Below, in pieces: positions 25,401-38,381 of a stretch of 64,000 bases of DNA. A model generated the notes under the pieces. The model saw nothing but the letters and a program-made list of their open reading frames with translations, did no database searches and was not told where the DNA came from. This DNA is from Liolophura sinensis (lineage: Eukaryota; Mollusca; Polyplacophora; Chitonida; Chitonidae): contig NC_088307.1 of assembly GCF_032854445.1 (NCBI RefSeq), positions 27,690,547 through 27,754,546 on the forward strand. The letters are read 5' to 3'. A program made the position numbers and the translations under genes. Each line of letters begins with the position of its first letter. Within the stretch, counting starts at the first letter, position 1.

Positions 25401-27699
25401 ACCGAGAGGGTGATCATAACGGAAACCAGGACACCCAATCGGACACTTCATGACACCGTGGCTCTACAGGACTTCAACAGGGTAAAATGTCGTGTAATAC
25501 GAAGCACGTCCTACCATAATTCTCTTGAGTTCAAATCAAGCCCTCGTCGTTCGGCTGTAGCTTGATGGGAGGCTTGTTAGACCTCTTTTGTAAGTGAATT
25601 AAACGAAGTTTATATCCGTAAATTCAACATTTTCCAAAATCCGTTAAAAACGTATATCAAAGAATGCACATCGGACGGTCTCTTTATGGCCATACCAATG
25701 AATGCACACGGGACGATTTCTTTATTGCCTTACCCATGAATGCACACGGGACGATTTCAATAAGGCCATACCAATGAATGCACACCGGACGATTTCTTTA
25801 CGGCCATACCAATGATTGCAAACTGTAACATAGAAACCACTATTAGTCCATGTTTAAGAACTGAATGTATTTAATTTTCTCTCTCAGAAAATACAAGCCA
25901 TAAAAGACCTTGACAGGAACGAGTGTTTCGTCTCCACTTTCGATATCCAGTTCGAGGAGGCCAAGGCAACGGTCCAGGGCAAAGAAGTAAGTGGAAATAA
26001 ATAAGATCGTATAATATTAAAGAAACTTAAATATAAGCGTCAAGTTAGACATTTGAAAGGTTTTTGGAAACCTGGACCGAGAGAAACGTTATTTTATGGC
26101 GGCGGTCATTTGTACTTCTAAGTAGCAAGCGTTGAGAGCGGAACATAGTCTGTCATGTCTATGGCTCGGAGGGGGGGGGGGGTAAAAAAATCTGTACCAT
26201 GCACATATGTATATTGGTTTGATTTCCAGACGGTGTTTGACCTTGAAAACTACGACACTCGGACTACAGTAAGATCAAAGGAGACCATCCCTTTTCAACT
26301 TGCGGAGCTAGCCCTAGGTTCTCAGGTGTTGGAATTCTGCAGAAATCTGCCTATATACTGGCTGACGGACGCTAAAGGCTCAGGTGCGTTTTCCACACTC
26401 CTCGTATTGCCAGAACACATTCTGCCCCTGTGACAAACCTGTGTGAATTTATCCAAAGTGAATAAATTGAATGAAAACAAAGGCTAAAACTATTGTTCCG
26501 CTATAGATAAAAAATACAAACAAAAACACCTTTTTAAGAAACATTACTTGTTTGTCATTTTGCATTTCCAAAACCTGAAGATTGACTACACTCAATAAAG
26601 TGTTAAATTTTGAGGACAAAGATAATCTCAACTATGGAACAGAAGCACAATTTTCTGCCCTATGTTTCCTTGGTTATTGTGACATCGCAATAAAACACCT
26701 AACCATCACTCGTGATTCTTTCATATAATTGATGAATTCAGCTTTTATCTTATTAACTAGTAACAGTTGCCATCGTTATATAGACAGATTTTTATTAGAA
26801 TTCTCTCATGCATTATCACTCTTGTTTTTACCAAGATAAAGTCAAGAACAGCCCATGCAAATATATATCTAAATAAATAACATGTGAATAAATAAATTCC
26901 CCAACAGGGAGTCCCCGCTGTGACTGAAGATGACAGCTGTTGAAACAAGGACTGAAAATTAATGTACATGGAAATGAGAAAATCAATCAATGAGATCATT
27001 CTTTCTTTAATTTAACAGTCCAGACATGATAATCCATCTACATGTGTTCATTTATTTCATTAGTGTTTTATCATTTTATAATTATATGAATATGTTTAAA
27101 AGTATTGACTTTTTTCATTGGTGTTTAGCGGTGTATTCAAGAATGGCTTGTGAAAATAATCCAAGTATTGTGTGAATACGGTGTAAAATTAGATGAATAC
27201 GATGAAAGGATAATTTCACTGCTAACTGTTCATGGTCACCGACAACGCATGCGCCATTGCTCATGGAAGTGATTTACAACGTTGCGATTACTAGATAAGC
27301 TTGAGGTTTTCACCCGGTGTAACACACGCCGTACTGTTAAGGTTTAGCCTCATCCCCCATGGTCCTTCACAAGTCTGGGTCAGTATTTATCAAAATGCTT
27401 AAAAGTTCTCTAAGAATCAACTTATGAATTCCTTAAAAAAAAGAGAAGCAGACATGTACAAGTTGAATTAAAGGCTTTTAGCTTGATATTTAGATGACAA
27501 AGTTTAACTTCAAGATTTTCTGTACACAGTTTGAGCTGAGCAAGTGCTCTTTGGCTGTATGGAAACGAGGGCGCAACCAACCAGCTGTAAACCGTATTTA
27601 CTGTGAACTGTTGTTGTATCTTTCACAGGCAATGTACGAGTACGAAGACAATGGCATGTTAAGATCACGATCAGTATCAGTATAACGTTTCAATTGTAA
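22469..27699 (+). CDS. BRICHOS-domain type II membrane precursor, copy P (six exons)
   Basis: Exons 22469-22531, 24375-24530, 25344-25481, 25888-25986, 26230-26383 and 27629-27699 encode 226 residues with the same phase pattern (0,0,0,0,1) as the minus-strand copies. The start MTGFPQAEKS matches the family N-terminus. Residues 35-63 form a signal-anchor helix after NRSNKR. BRICHOS features are Asp116 or Asp126, Cys132 in NECFV, and Cys189 in LEFCRNLPIYWL, a classical end of this domain. Exon 6 gives NVRVRR (Arg209-Arg210) then a 16-residue tail QWHVKITISISITFQL with no cysteine. The gene is transcribed opposite to its relatives and is the most diverged copy. Possible core-promoter elements (TTTAAAA near 22350, TTTATAAAT near 22424) are weak. 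AATAAA at 27827 fits the 3' end. Release of the tail at RR is inferred. Confidence 0.86.
25640..25835. repeat. Short tandem repeat in intron 3 of gene P
   Basis: Four to five copies of GAATGCACACGGGACGATTT then CTTTATGGCCATACCAAT. Confidence 0.7.
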
Positions 27700-27826
27700 T
27701 TGCCCTTGATGAGCATCTGAGGCCATCGGAGATAAACCGTCAAACTGACTTACCTGTAATAACCGAAGTATGTGTCTTCACGCCTTAACTAACTGTTTTA
27801 CCTGGTTTTATATTCAACCAACGGCA

Positions 27827-27832
27827 AATAAA
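27827..27832 (+). promoter_or_regulatory. Poly(A) signal AATAAA of gene P
   Basis: Canonical hexamer 128 bp after the stop codon of the last exon. Confidence 0.5.
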
Positions 27833-27929
27833 TATTAGCCATTGACGCATATCTTGTTATACATCTAGTTCGTCTTTGTTGCGTGTGTAGAACTTGATCA
27901 GTGGGTTCATACGCCTATTATCAGTCCTG

Positions 27930-28050
27930 GTTGATTATCACCTTCCCATAAAGATTACCATTTGACGGATTATTATCTTCCCAAAGGAATTATCCTTTGG
28001 CGGATTATTATCCTCCCAAGGGATTAACCTTTGACGGGTTACAAGGTTGA
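27930..28050. repeat. Short tandem repeat with hairpin core, downstream of gene P
   Basis: Three copies of CGGATTATTATCTTCCCAAA then GGAATTATCCTTTGG; CCAAAGGAATTATCCTTTGG is self-complementary at its ends. Confidence 0.6.
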
Positions 28051-28715
28051 ACAGCAGGGGAAAGTAGCTAAAGGGACACATTGGTGACCCTTGCTGTTTA
28101 CCACCAATATGGCGTGCAAGTTTATACTTCATACATAGGAGAGTTTGCTAGTTATTCACCAAAGGCAACTCATATTACTCCGGCAGCCTTGGGTTTTCTC
28201 CAGGCTCAAAACTGATCGTCATGGTGTCTGTGAAAAATAAGTGATTAATGGAGTGATTGGTGTTTTACGGAAATGTCTTCACTGGCGTAATAAATATGCA
28301 CATACGTGAGTTTATGTTGACCTAATACACTCACGTTTTTCATGACACAATATCCATGGTAATAAAGTTCAGAAATGTCTCTGTTAAATAAATACCCATT
28401 CATCTCGCTTAACATGCAAGGCGACGTCATTATTATCCAGTCAGTGCCCCTTCATTCGCCAGTTCGGGGGCAAATCTTGGATTTAATTGCACCAATTGCC
28501 CATGTGTAGCCTCCAATGTAATATCACTCAATGTACCTATGTGGTATAAGGATGCACGGCACATCGACGATTGACGGCGAAGAAGAAAAATACAGTCACA
28601 GAAATTATTTTGTTTATTTATTTGATTGATGATTAACGCCAACCTGAAGGACATTTTACTGACGATGATGCCTTGTTAGCGATCTTTACTATAACCTAAG
28701 CGGCTATAGTGTTTT

Positions 28716-28945
28716 TTATTTATTTATTTATTTGTTTGGTGTTTTACGCCGTAGTCAGGAATATTTCACTTATACGACGGCGACCAGCATTATGGTGGGT
28801 GGAAACCGGGCAGAGGAAGGGGGAAACCCACGACCATCCACAGGTTCCTGCCAGACCTTCCCACTTACGGCCGGAGAGGAAGCCATCATGAGCTGGACTT
28901 GAACTCACAGTGACCGCATTGGTGGGAGACTCTTGCGCACAGTGT
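28716..28945 (-). mobile_element. SINE, near full length
   Basis: TTTACGCCGTAGTCAGGAAT through GACCGCATTGGTGGGAGACT. Confidence 0.8.
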
Positions 28946-29867
28946 TTTTTGACGTGAATGGTAACTCTACAAATTATTATTTAATCAGCAAATCGTATGG
29001 GTCCTTGGGACGTGTCATGTTAACGGCACTAATATCACCATGCCGCGCCATTGGAACCCTAAGCTCTTCAGTCTAGGTGGAAAAAGAAAACATAGCAGGA
29101 TTAGCGTGACGTCACACCGGAAACAAGAGCCACATAGGGCTGTAGAGAAAAGTGGAGTCTGACTGGTTAAAATCGATAACATGGAGGAAGTTTTTTATGG
29201 TGGATTTTTGAAACGTTGGGTGGGATACTTTATCGATCGATATTTATAGACCTATTTGGTCACGTGTTGTAGTTTCTGTTAATACTGATCATAACTTTAA
29301 ACCAAAAGAGCAATTTAACGTCAATAAATCTGCAAGAAACAATATCGCTTGTACCCGTAATGCTAACAAAGGGTAAGTTTAAGGCCGTAGCTACTAAATA
29401 TATTTATGGCATAAGCCATACTCGTATCTAACTTGTTATCTGGCAAGAACAACCGTGAATATCCATATTTTGATACAATATATTGTATGTTGAAATCCCA
29501 TGATCAAGAAGAAAATACATCAAGCTGTGTGTCATTGCCTTCACCTTCGTTTTCTATTTTTTTATTTTGGGGGGGGGGGGGTCAGTATTAAACGTATACG
29601 CCAATTATGTAATTTAGTTATAAATATGGGCATTTCTTCTGGAATTTTCAAACATTTCCCGAGTTCAAGAAAGTCAATGTAGAGTGTCGTAGATGTATTG
29701 TTGCGAAAAGCACACACAAAAACATTTCCAAACGTTATTTTCCATGCCATGTTCAATGGTGCGTATTTCATGTCTGTAAAGTACACAGTTTTATTTTAAT
29801 ACACAAAAATGACACACTGTTATTTCCCATTAACTTAACTTTAGGTGGAATTTTATTTACTGCTACT

Positions 29868-30020
29868 GATAAATTGCCGCCAAGCACTGTGTACAAAAAT
29901 GGTCTGTATATACTGGTACTGAGAAAAGTGTCGCCAAGTACGGTGTACAAGAATGGATTTTATATACTGGTACTGATAGAAGGGCCGCCAAACACGGTGT
30001 ACAAAAATGGGTTGTATAGA
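29868..30020. repeat. 54-bp tandem repeat, three copies
   Basis: GCCAAGCACTGTGTACAAAA then ATGGTCTGTATATACTGGTACTG recurs at 29878, 29932 and 29986. The frame stays open because 54 is divisible by three; no gene is inferred. Confidence 0.6.
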
Positions 30021-30059
30021 GCAATGAACTCTTGGTCGACATGTTTAACGGAAAAAGCC

Positions 30060-30190
30060 ACTTATTTATTTATTTGATTGGTGTTTTACCCAGTTCCTCA
30101 AAGCATTCCATTTAATCGACGGCGGTCAGCATTATGGTGAGAGGAGGCCAGCATCAGCTGGAATTGAACACACAGTGACCGCATTGGTGA
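30060..30190 (-). mobile_element. SINE with internal deletion
   Basis: TTTATTTGATTGGTGTTTTA, GCGGTCAGCATTATGGTGAG and AGTGACCGCATTGGTG. Confidence 0.65.
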
Positions 30191-31550
30191 TATGTTATTT
30201 ACAAAAATAGTCAAAACATTAGTTCTTTTGGTTTGTGTACATCGACATTCAACTGGTAGGGTAATTCCGACCGAGCCACGAGAAGCTCCGCACAAAATTC
30301 AGGCAGAGTTTAAAAACACATATTATCCGAAGAATAATGTAGAACAATTCCATCTCTGAAGAATACAAAAGTCTTCTATCCATACAGCTTTAGGAAAATA
30401 GCTACATAAACGTCCGAGAATAATCAAAGTTATTGCCTTGATCATACGTTCGATAATCCCCATCAACAAAACTGTTCACAGTTATTCAAACACAACCAAG
30501 TGGCCTTCCTCACTGACGTTATTATTTGCATTTAATGAATCGCTTCAATTCCAATTTTCCTTTGTTGTTTTTGACATTCTTCTTTATCTACTTTTTTGTT
30601 TTCTTAATTAGCCAAAATCACATCGTGTAAATTGTTTTGAGAGGTAAATATGTGAGAGCATATATGTGCTTATATACCTAATCGTATTTAACAATTTGTC
30701 AGTCATAAGACGACGAGTCTTTAGTTGTGTGTGCACACCCTGTGGCAGGGCGAGTCCACGTCGCCAAGGGCGTGTGACGAAGAAGCTAGACACTACACAA
30801 CACCCCACCATGTCACATTATACTAACACCGGGCTAACCAGTCCTTTTTCCTCCTTCTGACCTCTCAGAGCTGTGCGCCAAACGAGGCAGCGACAAGCAA
30901 CATTCTTGAAATCTTTGGCATGACAGCCTGGGTTTGATCCCAGTCTCCCGATTTCTCCTCATGTAGATAAAATGTGGATAACGTATGTTCACAGAGATAC
31001 GGTTCCAATAGCCTATATCTTTTGGAGAGTTGCCTATATTGAGCTGTGTGTAAAATAAGTCATACTCGCTACCAAAATTGCCTTTAGTCAGTGACAAGTA
31101 ACAACACCAGCTCTATACGAGGATACGTTGGAAGTCAATACACTTGCAAGTAAAATGAAGTTAAAAAACCTTTTTAACAGCCGAATACAGGCTACGGGCT
31201 GAAAGAAATAGACTACAGTTCTAAAAAGCGTATACATAAGAAAGGCTGTGAAAGAAGTATACCGCGTATTCTTCAATGTCGGGTTGGTATAACATTTTAG
31301 TATGGGTGAAGGGATCCCTTGTATAGGCCTATACTAGATACGGCGGACAGACTGCGGAGGTTTGATAAGACCACCGGGCTAGTATTACACTGCAGCTCGG
31401 TGAAGCAGAGAGACTTTCATGTCTCCGGCTTGGGTAAATAAAATGTCTTTTCCGTAAAAAGTATATATTTGCCGTGTAAACTTTATGCACACATAGGCTG
31501 AGCTAGATGACCTCGAATTTCTCACAAACAACATTAGCTTCTGGACGAAT

Positions 31551-31789
31551 ATATACTGACGTCCAAAAGAAATTATACAAATGCCATTTTAACTTGTTTC
31601 ATTTGGACAGGCATGCATCTTTGCGTGAGCGATCACGAAAATGTTTCTCTCATCATGGAGTCCCATCTAGTTCTCACCATCATAAAACATCAGATATGAA
31701 TACATATCTCTTGCATATGCCACATGTTGTCGCCTTTGTTTGGTCGTCTCTCAAAGCCTTAGTAAATTTTCTTTTGGACGTCAGTATAT
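31551..31789. mobile_element. MITE with 22-bp perfect terminal inverted repeats
   Basis: 31551-31572 and 31768-31789 are exact reverse complements (ATATACTGACGTCCAAAAGA plus two bases), with similarity continuing a few bases inward. The element is 239 bp. The ends begin with TA, suiting a Tc1/mariner-like TA target. The internal open frame shows no transposase motif, so it is non-autonomous. Confidence 0.65.
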
Positions 31790-34700
31790 TTAAATTCGTG
31801 TTCAGTGGTTAATGTAGTACACACAATGAACGTATTTAAATACTCCTTGGTTTTCATTGTGGCGACTTTGTACACATGCGATTAATGTTCTTCTGCATCA
31901 AAAGAGATTATGATTGTAAAATGTGATTCATTTTGAACCGTGTGACCCTTTGGCTAAGGGAAAACGTCAAAATGATTGGAATCCTTGTGTTTGAATGATA
32001 GCACACATGGATTTCTATCACCACTGGTTTTGATATGAAACGATGGCTTTACAAGTATGGCCCTGGAATGAAAAGTGTTGAAGCAGTGGTGGAAATTACT
32101 CGGTAAAAACGCCATTTGGTATCTCAAAGCATTATACGTCCGTATCGGGACTATCCGCCCTGAGCTTGGGTGACAGCCTAAACCTTTCTCATATCACCTC
32201 TTCCGATACTCTGAAGGGGAAAGTCGCTTTCAATCCTTGCACAACGCAGCTCCCAGTTGGACCAGATTAGATACAGGTGGATCCCCTTTCTTGCACACGC
32301 CGACTCTCACATGGACTGAAGGTTAACCTCGTTTAGCTCCGGTCTAAGTTACGGCGTGTAAATGTACATACTTGGATGAAGCGTGCTTTGTCAACACCTA
32401 TATGTTAGGCTCTTATACAAGGATTGAATGTTAGGCCTTTTTTAACTTTCTAGCCTAAGGTATGGTGTGTTTATGTACATACTCAGATTGAAAGTTAAAC
32501 ATTTTTACCTGATGTAAATTGGGCTCTTCAACGAAGTTGCGTGTTTACGGGAGTGGGGTGTATATTTGAATTCCCCTATCATTTTCGTGTGTCTAACACG
32601 ATTTTGTTCACGTATCCCCTCCCGCATTGCTACTCCAATTTTAATGAAACCATCGATTTGGCCTATTTTCTGAACTTTTGCATGCTGAAGCTTGGTTGGG
32701 TAATTACTTTCATGATTACACTCATTTAAGACATTGAGTAATTCTGTTTTATCACGTATTCAGATTTTGTCCATGTAACAACTCCTAAAGAACTAACATT
32801 TCCATGAAACACAGGATACATCCGTCCTCTCATCTATTGTGTTTGCTTAAGTTTGATTACATTCGGGTAAATATTTTATTAATTATTTTAGTAATCACTC
32901 CCGTTCAGGTACTTAATGCAATAATGGGTCCCTGAAACTTTGTGTATATTTTTACATCATTTAAATATCTAAGTCCTTAATAATAATGACAGTTATCTGT
33001 AATAGTTTGTAAAAAGACAAACAACGCGTTTTTCTTCTCCACCGCATCAGCAACTGCTCCGGACATAGTTTGCTGGAGCGATGACGTCATCCCTGGTACA
33101 GTTTTTCTTTCTACTTTAAAGGAAAATGGACAAATGAAAATAATAAAATATGTTCAAAAGCAATGACAATGCCTTTTGATATTGTTCTGTTATGTGCTTC
33201 CATAGATGCACAAGGATTTGAGTTTTCTCTTCTCCTTTACTGTTATGGGTTCTTCCATACTAATCCAACATCGTTACTAGTTTTCAAAAACTATATACGG
33301 CATTTAGATAATATCAGTATGGCGTATTCGGGCTTCCGTAGATTTTTACTACATGACATTTTGGAGGTATGAGTTTTATTTATTCCATAATAAATGCTGT
33401 GTTTAAGAAATATTACTACTCTGCCAATAGAGATTGCTTTGCATTGTTTAAAAAAAATTCATTTCCATCAAAACAGCAAGTTATGATTGTTCTATTCAAC
33501 ATTTAGGCTTTGCGCAATTAACCTGCGGGACATGTGAAAAAGCAAGTAGATAGCTCGGTCTTTAAACTTACATCATCTGAAAATCTCCATTACTCATGAC
33601 TTAAACTTGACACAAGAATCATCAAAAGACGTTCTACAATATAACTCCACTTCATCAGCAATGGCTCCGGACATAGCTTGCTGGAGCGATGACGTCAACC
33701 CTGGTGTCTATTAAAATTAAGGGTTATACAATATTTATGGCACGGACTAAAGTGAAAACACATATCCCGTTATTTACTGTGTTACTGTGCACCAGACATG
33801 ACCGGACAATGAAACAGAAAAATTATCGAAAATGACATGCCTGTTTTTGTGATGGCTAGTCAGGGTGAATAAATCTAGAGGCGTAAACAATCGGTTTAGA
33901 GTTACTTCCCCTGAACGGTTCAATCACTGTCTGTGCATATACTATACGTCATAGGGACAACATATGTTCTGTCCTCTCACAATTGTCTACGATACCATGT
34001 CCAAAAAATACACCAGTGTTTTCAATCGAATGTTAAATCATTTCGTTTAATTTGTAACGCAATGTAATTTTAGCCTCGAGGAAAAGCATTAATGTCGTCA
34101 TTTCATCATGGTATTTGAAATGTTGAATTTGCAGAATCGGGCAATGTAACTCGGCATTCGAGCGGACTGAAAGCTCACGTCTATTCCTTCCCCTGGAAGA
34201 CCTTTTATTCTCCTCACAGCAGTATTTGCACTATTATATGTCATATTTTCAGTAAGGCGATAATACTTACAAACGATGCTAATGATTTATGAAGCCGCGT
34301 GTGCATATTTTCTATCACAAAGTACATAGGAATATAAATATCGAGATTACCAAGGTTTCTATCATAATGCAATCGATTTTTTTGTGGATGCTTCTACCCA
34401 ATGGTGCGTAGCTATTTGCATATAAAAGATCACTCAGCGAGGTGCTCGATGTTTCCAGGCGGAAGTATTTTTTTTCATTACGATAGCTGAGCATTTGCTC
34501 GGCCGTTCACAGGGTAGCAAATGCAACCCATAGTACACGGATTGAGAATTTACTATTTGAATTTAAAGGACCACTGCCCACAATTCAATCTTTTTTCACC
34601 GCAACGATTTACCACTCTATAACAGACAAAGTGTTTCCTCTGTAACCTTTATGCATCCAATAAACATTCCCATCTGTTACAGTATATCAATATTGGCCTG

Positions 34701-35005
34701 TTTTTGTTGATTTAATTGCTAGTTTTTAGCACTACTTAATTCCAGACTTATATATGTGTATGATAATAGTATTACTTTACTTTATTTGGGTATATATGTC
34801 GGTAATTGAGCGTATCACATCATCTGAACATTATAACGTATTGCGAACTGCTTGATCCGGCGAGGCACCGTTGTTCTCTGAGCGCTTTGTTTGTAGAGCT
34901 TATCTACAAACAGTCATCTTAAGTTGTGTAGATACCCTATACAAGAAGATTATGTTTGTCATATCTTTTCAAGGGATGGGTATGCAGTAAAACCGCCGTT
35001 TGGTG
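31790..35005. other. Intergenic, no recognised gene
   Basis: Contains a duplicated ~55-bp motif (33045 and 33653, see findings). No exon with recognisable motifs was found. Confidence 0.35.
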
Positions 35006-35009
35006 TGCA

Positions 35010-35455
35010 AGACAGGTGACTTTATATGTGGTGTGACTTTATATGTGGTGTAGAGTGCCCTTTGCTGCGTGAGGCAGCTGACTTTATATGTGGTGTAGTG
35101 TGCCTATTGGTGCGTGAGGCAGATGACTTTATATGTGGTGTAGTGTGCCCTTTGCTGCGTGAGGCAGATGATTTTGTATGTAGTGTAGTGTGCCTTTCGA
35201 TGCGTGATGCAGGTGACTTTATATGTGGTGTGGTGTGCCTTTTGGTGCTTGAGGCAGCTGACTTTATATTTGGTGTAGTGTGCCCTCTGCTGCGTGAGGC
35301 AGATGACTTTACATGTGGTGTAGTGTGCCTATTGGTGCGTTAGGCAGCTGACTTTATATGTGGTGTAGTGTGCCTTTTGCTGCGTGAGGCAGGTGACTTT
35401 ATATGTGGGGGAGTGCGCCTTTTGGTACGTGAGACAGGTGACTAAACATGTGATG
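35010..35455. repeat. Minisatellite, 45-bp unit, ~10 copies
   Basis: Unit GACTTTATATGTGGTGTAGT followed by GTGCCCTTTGCTGCGTGAGGCAGAT. Because 45 is a multiple of three, one forward frame stays open (35026-35343) with a 15-residue period; no start context, splice site or homologous protein is recognised. Confidence 0.75.
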
Positions 35456-35492
35456 AAGTGTGCTTTTTGATCAATACATCATACTCCACATG

Positions 35493-35497
<5 letters not shown>

Positions 35498-35549
<52 letters not shown>
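35498..35549. repeat. (TA)n microsatellite
   Basis: About 26 uninterrupted TA dinucleotides. Confidence 0.95.
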
Positions 35550-35552
<3 letters not shown>

Positions 35553-35670
35553 CATCATAGAAATATTTTTATCTAAAAACCAGCCCAACATATGGCCCAG
35601 TGTGGTCAACTGTGGCCTGTTTGTTCGTGTACGTTTATTAGCAGTTAAGCCCAGCATTGTCTTTAGCCTA

Positions 35671-35707
35671 GGGGCCTCCGTGGCTCATTTGGTTAGCGCG
35701 CTAGCCT
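35671..35707 (+). mobile_element. SINE head fragment
   Basis: GGGGCCTCCGTGGCTCATTT then GGTTAGCGCGCTAGC only. Confidence 0.6.
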
Positions 35708-36251
35708 AGTCTAAAGTCTTCAGCATTGTTTCTAGCTTATCGATTTTGCGTCAGGACAAGATCGGTATCAAGATATATTTATTTCTTAAAAGCTATGTTC
35801 CAGAATGTCTCCTTACACGAGGGTGGTCATTTTCCTGGGTGTTCAATTCCACGCTGTGCCCGTGGTAAACACCTTGGGCAAGTTAATGACGAACTCTCTG
35901 TGAATAGCTCTGGCTTTATTTTGCATTGATCCCTGCTTAACCCTGTACTCAAGAATGTTTCAATTGTATGATGGTGGTTAATGCTTTGATGGAGGAAACC
36001 AACAAAGTTGTGGAAGTTACTGACATTTCACTGGCAACTTTGCCACTTCTTACATACATATATGCTCATCATATCGGTGCAAGACAAGTCGTCGTCAACG
36101 ACCGTTGGACTGTGCAAACGGCAACACGAGTGTCGGCTACAGCTTATTGCCAATTATGTAGCACGAAAAGCGAGAGCGGGGTAACCTACAAACTCCCTGG
36201 CCCAGGCCGGAGTTGAACCCGCACCTCGTGTATACTGCCGACTGAATATAT

Positions 36252-36517
36252 TTAATTATTTATTTCAGTGGTGGCTTACGCCATACCCAAGAATATTTCA
36301 CTTATACAAGGGCGGCCAGCATTATGGTGGGAGGAAACCGGACAGAGCCCGGGGGAAACCCACGACAATCAGCAGGTTGAGCCAAGACCTTCTCACTTAC
36401 GTTCGAAGTGTAAGCCAGCATGAGCTGGACTTGAACTCACAGCGACCGCATTGGTGAGAGGCTCCTGGGTCATTACGCTGCGCCAGCGCGCTAACCAACT
36501 GAACCACAGAGGCCCCT
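36252..36517 (-). mobile_element. SINE, full length
   Basis: Runs through TGGTGAGAGGCTCCTGGGTC to ACCACAGAGGCCCC; orthologous to 795-1054. Confidence 0.85.
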
Positions 36518-37159
36518 CAGACTGAATTACAAGCCCTTTTACTACCCGATCGCAGCCAGTTGCCCATGTAAAGATTTAGGCCTATTAACCAGGAGCAGAT
36601 TTTTAGCGGTCTGGACAAAGAGTAAAACTGAACTGTCCATAAGTGTTCTCATTTATTCACTTTTATTATTTTTTATTGACTGTGTCTCAAGAGGCTACAT
36701 TCTGTCTAAATGGTGATGGTCAGGTCTGTGCTATAGGAAGCATAAAAAAAACAAAACCTGGATAATTGAAGGCTGAAAGATTGCGGTTCAGGATATCCGG
36801 GTTCAAATCCCTGTGTGAGTTGTACAGCCAAAGACACATACATGGACATACGTGATATCGAAGGCTGTCTAAATTGGGACCCTTGACTAAAAAGCCATGA
36901 TGCTCTTGACATAATATTCGATTTAATATACGATGCAACATTGTTCTTGTTATACACTTATTTTTCCAAAGGATCTTTGCCTGGATCAGTTGGCGTAAAT
37001 ATCACCCAGGCGCTTTGTGACTGCTTCGTGCTGAACCTTCTCCCCCAGGTCCATCATAGGTACACATACCTCACTATATATGCAGCTGAGTCTCACATAG
37101 GATAGAGCATTCCTCTTTGCTATTCCTGTGGTGGAAAAAAAAAGAATGACGTCACTGGC

Positions 37160-37370
37160 CAATAGATAACACATAACAGCAGCCTAGGTCACTAATGAAG
37201 GCCACAGCCTATAAGCGCGACCTCATTAGCCAACAGGTGTGCCATAACGGCAGCGTAGAGCATTATCAAAGGCCACAGTCTATAAGCGCGAACTGTCTAG
37301 GCAATAGATGGCCCGTAAAGGTAGTGTAGACCATTGTCAAAATGGCCACAGCCTTTAGGTGGGAGGCTTC
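37160..37370. repeat. 71-bp minisatellite in intron 5 of B4
   Basis: Three copies of the CCTATAAGCGCGACCTCA / CGGCAGCGTAGA / TTATCAAAGGCCACAG unit, between exons 5 and 6. Confidence 0.75.
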
Positions 37371-38381
37371 GATAACGCTACCAGGCATAGAATATCACAA
37401 AATCGTTTTAATAATATATTGATCATTTTCCTAAATACTTATAAAAGAGAAATACTCGGTTAAATAACAGTTTTCATTAGCTTTTTCCCTCCCATGTAAA
37501 TTCAAAAGTTATCACAAGTAGGAATGTCAACTGCCGACATCTTTCTCGCTGAAGTATCGATCTTAATTATAATATCACTTAAACGCTTTAAGATTAAAAT
37601 TGTGTCATATGCTAACCTGTGCCATCGGTGAGATCAAACCAGACAGCAGGCACGCCTGCGCAGAATTGGCTCAGTGTGGGGCCTAACTCTGATGACGTCA
37701 TATTCCCAGGCCTGAGTCTGGCGAGTTCCACTTTCTGTGGATCAAGATCTCGTCCCTTAAAACAAAAATCATATTTCACAACCATTTTAGAGAGAAATCG
37801 ATATCAACCTACACAAAACGAAAAAGCGGACTTTAACCTATATATGGCTTTAAACAAGGTGTCCACAATAATATGTTAGGCTAATTGTCTGATACAGTCG
37901 GTTGTTTACTTTCATTAATTTCATGGAAAATCATTATAACACACTCAGTGACTGAGCCAGGAATTTGCAGTAATGTATCGGTATTATCTGTATACTATGC
38001 ATCGAAACATGTGAGATTGGTCACCAGGCCTAATACCAGGGCTTTTACTGAACTGGAGTAACTAAGAGTTATACAAAGACTCTTCTTTGTTAAAAAAAAA
38101 AAACAATTATTGAAAACAAACAATTACAATGTATATGTACCAGATGCTGAGTCTAAAGGAGAAGAAAAAAATGATCAAAAAGTGTGAAAAACTATTCGTA
38201 AATATAATCTTAAATATTTGTTCAACTTTTTATGGGCAAAAGTGCTTTTGAAAATAATATTTTTATGGTTGATATTTGGGACCACCTTTTGGTGTATGCC
38301 TTTGAAATGTCTTTCTCTCCTTAAAGAACAAATGAGGAAATATCGATGATCATATTTACATATCACTGCAACGTAATTACC

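Larger units (their letters stand above)
28050..31550. other. Intergenic, SINEs and short repeats only
   Basis: Apart from the SINEs at 28716 and 30060 and the 54-bp repeat at 29868, only short frames without family motifs are seen. Confidence 0.35.
35570..36985. repeat. Segmental duplication: B-gene 3' flank, copy 2
   Basis: Downstream of B4 exon 6. Colinear with 470-1560, including the SINE at 36252. It contains GGGTTCAAATCCC near 36802, a polymerase III B-box-like word, suggesting a further tRNA-derived repeat inside it. Confidence 0.7.

Noticed and set aside
29874-30077. Open frame with repeated STVYKNGLYILVL
   Set aside because: Three 54-bp tandem repeats keep the frame open; no supporting gene structure.
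35026-35343. 105-residue open frame with a 15-residue Cys-containing repeat
   Set aside because: The 45-bp unit is divisible by three, so an open frame is expected by chance; no signal, start context or homologue.
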